Shown here piece after piece: positions 23,901 through 27,878 of a stretch of DNA of 64,000 nucleotides (position 1 is its first letter; every line of letters starts with the position of its first letter). The notes beneath the pieces are model-generated. The model made no database searches, was not told where the DNA came from, and saw only the letters and a list, made by a program, of their open reading frames with translations. The DNA lies in contig CAZIKF010000007.1 in NCBI GenBank assembly GCA_964539825.1, positions 62,001-126,000 on the forward strand, given 5' to 3'. This DNA is from CAZIKF01 sp964539825. Its GTDB lineage: Bacteria > Muiribacteriota > UBA6191. The position numbers and the translations under genes are program-made.

Positions 23901-24090
23901 TCATTACTCTCCTCCACTTGCAAGCTGGATATCCCGCTCATTCTTTCGATCTCAGGCAGCTTTTTACCTGTTGCTTCCGATAACATTCCTCCTTTGGTTC
24001 TGGAATCTTGGCAGTTTCCTGGGGCTTTTAATGCTGGTACTTGGGTTTGGATTCTTTCTGGCTCGAAAAAGGGCTTTTAGGCTAAATTAG
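8986..24090 (+). CDS. Giant repetitive surface protein (43 Ig-like repeats, CFI-box C-terminus)
   Basis: A 5034-residue secreted protein. An N-terminal signal (MRFLPILFCLLTFQGRLLA) precedes about 43 Ig-like repeats of about 91 residues up to residue 3948. The repeats share W-x-W-x-SGGGG, a YRYKLDD strand, LYVQERD and AGNWS. Three chitobiase C-terminal-like modules with Cys pairs follow (about 3949-4205), then an unassigned beta region, a carboxypeptidase-regulatory-like module (YQGRVLDVSGQPISGA), and the C-terminal CFI-box (CFIATAAFGS at residue 4932). The CFI-box is followed by two hydrophobic segments and a basic tail (ARKRAFR). The CFI-box plus membrane anchor is a recognised C-terminal sorting-type region. 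Likely a cell-surface adhesin or stalk. ATG 8986 has GGGAG upstream; GTG 8941 and TTG 8911 are in-frame alternatives. Confidence 0.85.
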   Translation: MRFLPILFCLLTFQGRLLALCTAGSNPPTFSVTSSAALTNASNPVWYWEPAGGDFSTGSFRYETEPPGDSDLSFGATTASITGFTVATSLSTVITLHVQEQCDNDVPPTFSSTASYTVTVDLDLPSIPILTGLTLTNDPTPTWTWSSGGGGAETEIFLYSLNDSDLLNNGITTGATDFTTSSTIASGIHTFYLLELDSANNFSPTSFFVTTVDLVAPQPPLVSGTSPINTNVPTWVITQRGGDGINVFRVKIDDPELETGAISVNQNVYQSASALSETTHTLYVQERDAAGNWSDASTHGILVDITAPNSPVVTAATPNKDGNPIWNWYSGGGGNGIYQYTLFTDTPSEFVSATSTTATSYTTSLPDDGYQFQISEFDDAGNLSVAGVSEISVDSTLPVAPTISGPTSPTSNNNVFWSWSSNRGESIFLYNVDDSNVISGQGSVQGSDTSTTVILSDGFHSIFVRDVDAGQTNPSATAFDQVEVDTSPPEPPLVSLVGANPTSNPEPTFTWVSGGNGGIGTFRYQLNDVSLSAPTQTTSLSFTVDGDLDEGENFFYVQERDSAGNWSTTGSAVVTVDVSVPEPSVSVSSPTSDQTPTITWSSGGFDGNGNFRYELSPPANGDLEAEADFSDTSTSFTTGTSLPEAAYIFHVQEQDNLGNWSDSTTAAIVIDFTAPESPLVTGVSPTNTGTPTWTWTSGGGVGNGDYRYKFEDSDLEVGATSTNSESFTTGITLTDGAYTLYVQESDEAGNWSTSGNFAITVDLTAPISPSVSITSPTSDSTPTWSWNPGGGGNGIYRYKIDDSSLVSGATQTNTTSFTTTATLSEGIHTLYVQERDNAGNWSVSGSAAVTVDTFVPAPVSLSVSSPTSDPTPVFSWSSGGVDGNGTFRYELSPPGDSDLSNGSTSVVATSFETLSDLSGGTYTLFVQERDALGNWSASASVAVTIDTTAPVAPTVSATSPVNTGTPSWSWTGDNSGDGIGLFRYKFEDPSFASGAVSTTSLTFTTSTSLGDGTYTLYVQERDSVGNWSTTGSTAVEVDLTPPTQPSVSITSPTSDTTPLWSWSTGGGGNGTYRFKLDDSSLDSGATQTVATSFEPSASLPEGAYILYVQEQDNAGNWSVSGSAPVTIDTFVPPPSVLGSSLTSSDPPTWFWSSGGPDGIGTFRYKVDDTDLSSGSTSTNSTSLTPGASLGEGPHTLYVQERDALQNWSESGSFSIVVDLTPPGAPSLGASTPTSSVRPRWSWTSGGGGVGTYRYKLDDADLSAGATLVLSESFLPGFDLSEAAHTLYVQERDDAGNWSSSGSFVIVVDLTSPNAPSVSGSTPTTDQTPLWTWSSGGGGGNGVYRFKLDNSDLTVDATVSTTTNFTASLGVDNGPHILYVQERDDAQNWSDSGLFTITVESGAPNTPLVTGVDETSSTQPTWNWVSGGGGGNGTFRFKLDDPDLTIGSIQSVATSFTATLALPVGQHTLYVQEQGDSGLWSATGFFTTTIDTSTPTAPSVTGVTPTTSLLPSWNWAGAGGGDGTFRYKFEDSSLESGAISTSALSFTTATTLPEGTYTLYVQEQNFEGIWSSNGSFAISVDLTVPLSPSVSAISPTTLQNPFWSWSSGGGGGNGTYRYELDDIDLSAGATITSSTGFISELGLDDGIHTLYVQERDLAGNWSVSGSFAVTVQSGAPNAPSVSAVLTSTDLRPTWSWTSGGNGGNGTFRYRLDDSDLQSASAQTIQTSFTPLFDLTEGLHTLYVQEENTTGQWSSSGSSEVQVDKSPPGPPSVSGTTPSSDATPLWSWSSTGGGNGTFRYKFEDSDLETGAVSTTLTTFTTSLDLSDGTFSLYVQERDEAGNFSGTGTFSIEVDTSAPNTPSVTATSPQSIARVVWNWTSGGGGNGIFRYKLNDSDLSSGATLNAGLGYTEPVALSEGVHILYVQERDDAGNWSASATEIATIDTVVPASPVVTGPISSSSATPTWIWTGDQSGDGLGIFRYKLDESSLASGAIVTTSLEFTPSVSLSDGTHTLYVQERDFAQNWSQSGSFTILVDALIPPAPSVDGSSLTSNARPGWTWTGDLGSDGVGTFRFKLDDSSLESGATTTVSTGFTSSTSLSDGGHILYVQEQDGAGNWSLSGSFLTTVDTTPPIAPSVSADSPTSNSAPTWSWTGDSSGDGIGEFRYKFEDSSLDSGAVSTSATNFTTAQTLPDGFYQFFVQERDLIGNWSGSGSFVLEIDTQPPSAPGITGSTITNLTLPVWTLTPAGGGNGTYRLDLVVSGSCDPARQTALITTNTYTPDAPLNDGTYTFCAQERDDAGNWSATDSFQTEVDTSIPGSPSVSGPAFTVQLQPEWSWAPGGGGNGTYRISLDDEAFSSPTTLTETSFTPSSPLSEGTHVLYVQERNNAGTWSLSGSFQVVIDLTAPSSPIVNSVTLTNLRQPTWTWVSGGGGNGVYRFNLDNGDFTTQGIQTTNDQFTPIVPLADGNHTLFVQERDDVGNWSSSGSFQVTIDGTAPNPPSVSGITPQSSTTPLWLWVSGGGGNGTFRYRLDNADLSNGSVQSTTTSFQESFGLEDGPHTLYVQEIDDAENWSVVGSFTILIESGLPNSPIVDGEKFSTDGIPTWTWTSGGASGSGIYRYKLNDSNLQSGATQTSALSFSPSSTLGEGAHILYVQEQNSAGNWSVPGFFSTIVDLTLPQAPSVTATSPTSNRLPTWSWTSGGGGVGVYRYELNDSDLSTGSLVVSTGEFTPQEELFDGIHTLYVQERDDAGNWGATGDFAVEVDTLAPNAPSVTGITPLVIPSPTWNWSSGGGGNGTYRIKIDSEDLSVGALVTTALSFTELLGLNDGAHTLYVQERDEAENWSGSGSFEITVQTGAPDHPIVAGLSPTNEVRPVWSWISGESGGNGVYRYLLNSTDFDSQGTQTIETSFQPSQDLSDGVYTLYVQEQNNGGQWSVPGLRIIEVDTSLPSAPIVTGPFLTNLARPIFTWNSTDGSGEFRLLVNSTSFDDSTPLTTATLFQPSSDLSDGFHTLNVQERDAAGNWSLNGSFTSEVDLTPPSPPSVSSSSTATDPNPFFEWIPGGGGNGIFRFKLDDTDLDQGATEVRDLGFIQFQGLVNGNHTLYVQERDNAGNWSSSGNVTILIQSGTASPPLVTALTPTNDQTPLWSWNPGPGGNQVFRVRVDNADLEAEFTIVQAQLYSPPSPLADGEHTLYVQEQNSSGQWSATGFFTLVIDTGAPLPPTVRATTPTSDTQLQFTFESGGGGNGTFRYEIANAILDDDSPTTSSTSLSVPTTLADGVHSLYVQERDAAGNWSQSGEAEVEIDTTPPQAPIVSGESVVAQSRPTWTWSSGGGGIGIFRYRLNFSDLTTGATVSSSVSFSPLQGLNDGFYTLYVQERDLAGNWSGSGTFNIEIDTGAPNAPVVSGPQASNFARPTWTWISAADDGDGTFRYRLDNPDLNSQAVETSLTSFTPLSNLSEGRHTLYVQEKNSLGLWSVNGLFTIDIDTAAPNSPSVGGTSPTSDVTPTWTWVSTGGGDGNYRLKLDNSDLSQGSTSTSSNSFTPSPLVDGNHTLYVQERDEAGNFSDSGLFIIRVDTTPPGAPSVTSTAVSTTPDPVWTWASTGNGVAIFRYKLDDSDLSSGSSVTTQTSFQEPFGLDDGNYTLYVQERDEVGNWSASGSFTLLIQTNLPHSPSVSAVTPTSSLFPTWVWEAVGTKGNGTFRYEVDDKDLSSGAKVTSTTSFTPIIGLSEGKHSLYVEEQNADGEWSVSGFFEVEIDSTPPTPPKVSGPSQTNDDTPTWSWIPRGESNEVYRYKLETFLGTDLSGGFVQTTDRSFTPATSLSEDTYALFVQQVDLSGNWSDSEFFFITINQSIPNAPSVVATFSVTNDNTPEWSWFSGDVDGSGSYRYRIDLDNFLTSGFEQIILPANQFGTDFSPGSPLEDGFHNLFVQEQNVFLTWSPSGAAGILVDTIPPQSTISPVAGIYNQELDLTVGCSDDSGSGCFSSFLTTSSKVPTLSSTPLAGSFRLSSSSTATYFSLDSAGNSEDIQTAVYVLDFAPPTVLVSPLAGIYQPGQEIVLECQDTIGCLAIYFTTNGSTPNTSSQTYSGPLTLNSDLTLSLFGGDLAGNHSTLQSLGYEVDSTSPVVLLSREGGSYEFGFLLQLTCSDDRSIPCRAVHLTRDGTVPNLESDQYDLPLAILSDTTLGYFAVDSVGNIGLEGSVTYSVPQFSLNTDRVFLTPGESVSLNVLGADRPKFNLEAGASGSIQANGFKAVTYTAPQVSSIDTLLVTDVIANTLVANRATLRTLSNLSVSDSVGNQISSTIALNPEGLELVPAGGSGTFNLRQVGGPGASLQITQPIPGRFFIKSLRKGAYAGFYRLRLEDPVSKFHQELIFEVGLDAITPQNNLLEGASGTVVVLGGTSEEIFNATILRGGTFSVASPGEGFLAISAATATQDETSSNPATFTLFPVETSEITSYVIRVQSTTRPSLQRVLSPVINVFPSQSYQGRVLDVSGQPISGAIIRSRDLRDEQGSHFFSSSDNTGNFDLRLLQKPFGRYHLVAEAQGFIPQVIDGNSFQNLEERKFFSTIRMNVANVVIEVIVQGLDLGDEAEVFGLNSSNSSAPVLAGPFFVTGGGTGQDSLNLLLDSHDYTEITARSENYLSTSVPFDEPDGGVVLNLSKPATITVSETINSNGSLILRYHSPGVDLSLFQAQAFDTQGNEVTPFNTARGQDLEVGFQLDQDLFVILKDGSGNTRKVWNHTSNPVISGLPGGAKEVEVEGGFRLEFPADQSVEGDFLKSISIELPPGGINSALTGDLTHASVQVATRSLSKPNNAAAALGQRVLEVRLDLLDSSGQRLFLGEGNRVLRDLKLTIPFDGSQIAPGDLETGRMEIWFAPQLSDFEALSITPISPENIIEIDYLNNRVTFTVDHLTVFAIGQFQEPPPGQASAQSPVSGCFIATAAFGSPDHWAVEVLTRFRDETLLESHWGRNFVETYYHYSPPLASWISRSFFRSQAAFYLLLPITFLLWFWNLGSFLGLLMLVLGFGFFLARKRAFRLN
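9040..20830 (+). repeat. Array of about 43 degenerate Ig-like coding repeats
   Basis: Counted by eye from the recurring linker VD-x-T-x-P-x-x-P and the core LYVQE. The period is about 274 bases. Units are clearly homologous in protein but diverged in DNA: codon choice varies between neighbours, so the array is old or under selection against recombination. The first five and last two units are the most divergent. About 27 units contain an N-W-S tripeptide, and several others have N-F-S, N-L-S or N-T-T at or near the same place. Confidence 0.8.
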
Positions 24091-24191
24091 ACAAAAAATA
24101 TGACTTTTAGGCTATTTTTATCCTAATATTCTTGAAAACATTGATTAAATAGGATTATCTTAACGAACAAGCTACAGGAGACCAGGACAAA

Positions 24192-24458
24192 ATGACTTCC
24201 AGTAAAATCATGGTGGAGAATATTCAAGGCATCCTGGATGGATTAAGTTTAAAAGAACGTAAGGATTTTGCGAATCGATTGGAAAAACTTGCTCTCGAGA
24301 GTAGTTTATCCCGATTCCTAGATCGAGAACTTGATCCGATCCAGGGTTTGTATCTCCTCTTATCAGAAGCTCGGTGTATTGATCATCGTTTTCAGATGGA
24401 CACCTATATTGCCCTGCACGGCTACCTTCGCTCCAAGGTCCCTTCTTCAGGAGAGTAA
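24192..24458 (+). CDS. Small hypothetical protein, helical
   Basis: An 88-residue, mostly helical, highly charged protein with no signal peptide or membrane segment and no family I recognise. ATG 24192 has purine-rich AGGAGACCAGGA upstream. Its 3' end overlaps the convergent ferredoxin-like gene by 12 bases. It follows the giant gene by about 100 bases on the same strand and could be cotranscribed with it, but nothing in the sequence ties the functions. A minus-strand frame covers the same region and is less likely because it has no ribosome site. Confidence 0.55.
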   Translation: MTSSKIMVENIQGILDGLSLKERKDFANRLEKLALESSLSRFLDRELDPIQGLYLLLSEARCIDHRFQMDTYIALHGYLRSKVPSSGE

Positions 24459-24794
24459 AGCTTCTAAAAGCTCTAGATAAAGCTGCTCTCTGTTCACATC
24501 CGATCGGAGAATCCACACAGTCTCCCTGCGTGGATTCCGATTTTTTTGTAGATAGATCGAGATACCCTCTTCAGGACAAAAAGCCTGACATCCGCTTGTG
24601 AGGACCCTGAGTTTGTCCCAATGTCCATCTTGCTTAAGTCTTGTCTTAAGCCACTTGCGCAGGTTAGCAAGCTCATCGGTGCGCAAAGGCAACGGTAAGC
24701 GCTCAAAGCACTTGGTGCAGATGAGTGCCATGGCATCCTGCCAGGGGGGAGGGTGCTCCTCTTTAACAAAAGAGGGTAAACGTCGGGAGCTCAT
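24447..24794 (-). CDS. (2Fe-2S) ferredoxin-like protein
   Basis: A 115-residue protein with four cysteines arranged as ICTKCFERLP and, about 45 residues on, TSGCQAFCPEEGISIYL. This is the pattern of thioredoxin-like [2Fe-2S] ferredoxins, whose cluster ligands come in two pairs. ATG 24794 follows GGGAGG by five bases and overlaps the TGA of the upstream oxidase (ATGA), so the two are translationally coupled. A role as electron acceptor for that flavoprotein is a reasonable inference. A longer in-frame extension upstream is rejected because it has no ribosome site and lies inside the oxidase gene. Confidence 0.7.
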   Translation of the reverse strand: MSSRRLPSFVKEEHPPPWQDAMALICTKCFERLPLPLRTDELANLRKWLKTRLKQDGHWDKLRVLTSGCQAFCPEEGISIYLQKNRNPRRETVWILRSDVNREQLYLELLEALLS

Positions 24795-26251
24795 GAATCC
24801 TCCCTGGGGAAGATGTTGCCGGGTGAACAGAGCATGGTGGGATCCCATTGTTTTTTGATCAGTTTCATTTTTTCGATTATCCTGGATTCCCATTGAATGT
24901 TAAGTGCCCAGGTCTTGATCTTACCAAGTCCATGTTCACCTGCCACCCCTCCCCCAAGTCTGGCGGCATTGGCCATACATTCCTGTGTGGCCTTTAAAGC
25001 TATCTCCTTCTGGGATGAGTCTTTGGGCAGCAGGTTTACGTGGGGATGTCCATTACCGATGTGACCGAACGCGATGACAGGTATATCCAGAGCTCGAAGC
25101 TGAGATCGCATAAACTCAAACTGTTCTGTAAGTGAGCTAAGCGGGATCCACCAGTCGGATCCGATTTTGCCTCCACCAAACTTTCTGTTTGAGTGTGCAA
25201 TCTCATTGATGGTGGCTGGTACGTGATGGCGCATCCTTCTAAAGTCCAGAAGTTCCGATCGATCCTGGGCAAGAAGAGCCTGGGAAAAGAGTTCGGGATC
25301 TTCATCGAGTTTGGAGTAAAGGTCCTCCAGGATCCCCAGATTTCCTTCAAGATGTCCTTCATCCCTGGGTTCAAATTTTAGATACAGGGTAGTAATTGAA
25401 GGTGGAATTCTATACCCACCGGACCTGTCACGAATGATATCAGTGGCGGAGTGATCTAGATATTCGACACAGCGAAGCTGTAGTTTTTCCCGGAGTCCAT
25501 CGATGTTCTTAACAAATTCCAAAGTATTGGACTCAGTTGTAAAGAACAAAAGTAGGCCTACGAAAGCACCAGGTTTTTTCAGCACCAGGAGTTCCAGTTC
25601 ACTGATCACTCCCAGGGTACCTTCTGAGCCTATCCACGGATCGATGGATTCGCCCAGAATATAACCAGCTTTATTCTTTTCGCGGGAAAGGGTCAGGGGG
25701 TCCTGATCTCTGGTCAGTCGGACTTTCTCCCCTTTTGAAGTGAGGACTTCAAGGGCCAATACATAACTGCGGGTTCCCCCATAATGATAGGAGTCTTCAC
25801 CGGTGGCATTGGTGGCAACCGTGGCTCCGAGCTGTACTTCTTCTCTACTGGTGGGATCCGGTGGGTAGAAGTATCCAAAGCGTTCCATTTCCTCTTGAAA
25901 CTGTGCCAGAATCATACCGGGCTGCACTCGAACTCGAGCCATTCCATGATCAAGTTTTTGAACATCGAGAACTTGATTGAGTTTCTCCATGGAGATCAAG
26001 ATTCCCTCCAGGGCAACAGAGGCTCCCGTTACGGATGTTTGACAACCGCAGGGCGTGAAGGGGATCTGATTTTCAGAACAGAGCTTAAGAATACCCTGAA
26101 GCTCCGCTACTGAGGCTGGCCGAAAGACTGCCTCTGGAGTTCCTTTCATGACTACATCTTCCAAATAGGATTCATAGCCTTCATCAGAAGGAAGCAGAAA
26201 GGAGAATCCCTGAAAGACCTCCTGGATTGATTTTCCCACTGAATCCGTCAT
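24791..26251 (-). CDS. FAD-linked oxidase, glycolate/D-lactate dehydrogenase (GlcD) family
   Basis: A 486-residue flavoprotein. The N-terminal PCMH-type FAD domain (about 38-215) shows PCGCQTSVTGASVAL, PDPTSREEVQLGATVATNATG and GSEGTLGVISEL. The C-terminal FAD-oxidase domain (about 240-480) ends with AFGHIGNGHPHVNLLPKD and GVAGEHGLGKIK, the usual His-rich active-site blocks. Such enzymes oxidise 2-hydroxy acids such as D-lactate, glycolate or 2-hydroxyglutarate; the substrate is not predictable here. It is coupled to a ferredoxin-like protein rather than to GlcE/GlcF, an uncommon arrangement. Confidence 0.88.
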   Translation of the reverse strand: MTDSVGKSIQEVFQGFSFLLPSDEGYESYLEDVVMKGTPEAVFRPASVAELQGILKLCSENQIPFTPCGCQTSVTGASVALEGILISMEKLNQVLDVQKLDHGMARVRVQPGMILAQFQEEMERFGYFYPPDPTSREEVQLGATVATNATGEDSYHYGGTRSYVLALEVLTSKGEKVRLTRDQDPLTLSREKNKAGYILGESIDPWIGSEGTLGVISELELLVLKKPGAFVGLLLFFTTESNTLEFVKNIDGLREKLQLRCVEYLDHSATDIIRDRSGGYRIPPSITTLYLKFEPRDEGHLEGNLGILEDLYSKLDEDPELFSQALLAQDRSELLDFRRMRHHVPATINEIAHSNRKFGGGKIGSDWWIPLSSLTEQFEFMRSQLRALDIPVIAFGHIGNGHPHVNLLPKDSSQKEIALKATQECMANAARLGGGVAGEHGLGKIKTWALNIQWESRIIEKMKLIKKQWDPTMLCSPGNIFPREDS

Positions 26252-26738
26252 ACCGTGCCTCGATTAGGGTATTTAGTATAGAGCCCTTCATAATCGTTGA
26301 ACAGCCTTGTTCCTCAGGTTCCCGGGCATCGGTATCTAAATTATTTCATGATCCATATGCCGCGGTTCCCACCACCCCTCGAAAAGAGGCTGTTTAGGAA
26401 AATGTTGTTTCGAGCACCTGTCCATGTCCCGTGACACATACAAGGAAAACCTCTGACTGAGCACAAGCCAGGCTCAGTGATGTGGCTTAGCTTAATTTGT
26501 TTTAACTTCTCAGGGAAATTGCTTGACAGGTTTTTTCGCAAGAAAACCCAGATGCACTCATTTGAATTTTCTTCAGCTCAAATGAGCCCTATTGATAAGC
26601 ACACAGCCTCGCACAGCCAGCAGGGAGAAATTTGATTTCAATTCATCATTATCCAGCCAATCCATAGGCCTGAAACCCCTATAAAAAGCAGGTGTAGAAT
26701 AAGAAATGGTTGGATAAAAAAGCTACTCAGGAGGCCTG
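26252..26738. other. Intergenic region with hairpins upstream of the HNH remnant
   Basis: No gene is visible in 487 bases. It contains a 7-bp inverted repeat (ACTGAGC/GCTCAGT, 26456-26478) and a 9-bp one (CTCATTTGA/TCAAATGAG, 26557-26586), neither followed by a convincing T-tract. A TTGACA occurs near 26523 without a matching -10 box. The stretch may be transferred together with the HNH gene, but no direct repeats or terminal inverted repeats of a transposon are seen. Confidence 0.4.
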
Positions 26739-27717
26739 ATGACCCAGATAAATTATGACACTGAATGTGAAGCTCTTCACCAAAAAATAGCTCATCTTGC
26801 CCGTAAACACCGCTTGATTGAAGCCGAACTTCTTGATCACCTGCAAGAGGCAGAGAAAATGAGACTACACCTCTACCGAGGTCACTCATCTCTATTTCGC
26901 TACGTGGTCGATGAGCTTGGCTTCTCCGATGCGGTAGCCTCGAATCTTATAACCGTTGCGCGTAAAGCCCTTGAAGTGCCTGAGATCAAAGAGGAAGTAC
27001 GCAAGGGCAATCTTGGTATTTCCAAGCTGCGCAAACTCTGTCCCGTCATCGACATAGAAAATCAGAAGGAATGGATTCAGGCGGCAAAAACTAGTAGCTC
27101 CAGGGAGATCGAGATGAAAGTAGCCTCAATCAAAGAGACGCATACCCCGGTGGCCAATCTTCGTCCGGTGGCAAAGAATACCCTGCGCCTGAGCCTGGAT
27201 ATAAGTGACGAGGCTGAACAGAAGCTTCTTCGCTTAAAAGATCTTCTTTCAACGAAGAAGGGTAGAGACTGTACTCTTCAGGAAGTTCTTGATTTTGCCC
27301 TGGAAACAGCAATAGAAAAGCATGATCCCGTTCGCAAGGCAAAGCGTACTGAAAAGCGAAAGGAGAAGAAGGTCCTCCAAGAAAAGGAACTCAACTCAAT
27401 GGTTGTCAAAAGTCCACCATTGAACATAGAAAACCAGGAGAGTATCCATGTAGGCCCAGCACGTCCCGGGACACGTTCGCGCTCAAGAAGGGCTCTACCC
27501 CAAAGTACTGTAGATGCGATAAATCGACGGGACGAAGCTCAGTGTACCTATGTAGGCAAAGCGCTGTACCCAGACCCGCTGGTTGGATTTCCATCATGTC
27601 TTGGAGCTTTCAAAGGGAGGAAGCGATGATCTTCAGAACCTGGTCACTCTCTGTCATGCCCACCATAGACTTTTTCACGATACAGACCCGCTAATGCACT
27701 TCAGTCATGTCACATAG
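26739..27717 (+). pseudogene. HNH endonuclease, frameshifted
   Basis: The first 272 codons encode the helical N-terminal domain of a family of HNH proteins common in Bdellovibrionota-like genomes (RGHSSLFRYV, ISKLRKLCPV), followed by a basic linker. The frame breaks near 27553-27557 after QCTYV. One extra base restores the nuclease domain in the next frame: RWLDFHHVLELSKGG and NLVTLCHAHHRLFH, ending at TAG 27717. Those blocks contain the catalytic His-His and the distal zinc-type CxxHH. The unshifted frame ends in 20 unrelated residues at 27629. This is either a recent inactivation or an assembly error. AGGAGG precedes ATG 26739. Intact relatives are thought to behave as mobile or selfish elements; that role is inferred. 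Confidence 0.8.
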
Positions 27718-27859
27718 TTTCAGCATCAAGATTGTTCCTACAGAATTTCTTAGAGGACTCTAAATCTTCTGATCGAGATGCTATTTGTTCAATTTTCTGT
27801 GACCCTAATCACCTCCAGGTAAATTCAATGATTAGCACTTTAGAATGACAAAAATATGG

Positions 27860-27865
27860 TATAAT
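27860..27865 (+). promoter_or_regulatory. Possible -10 box
   Basis: A perfect TATAAT lies 13 bases before ATG 27879, with no good -35 hexamer at the right distance and no Shine-Dalgarno sequence. If used, the transcript would be almost leaderless. Confidence 0.3.
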
Positions 27866-27878
27866 TCTATGAATTTGT

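Noticed and set aside
24795..24893. A 33-codon N-terminal extension of the ferredoxin-like protein
   Set aside because: It lies inside the oxidase gene, and ATG 24794 has GGGAGG and an ATGA overlap.
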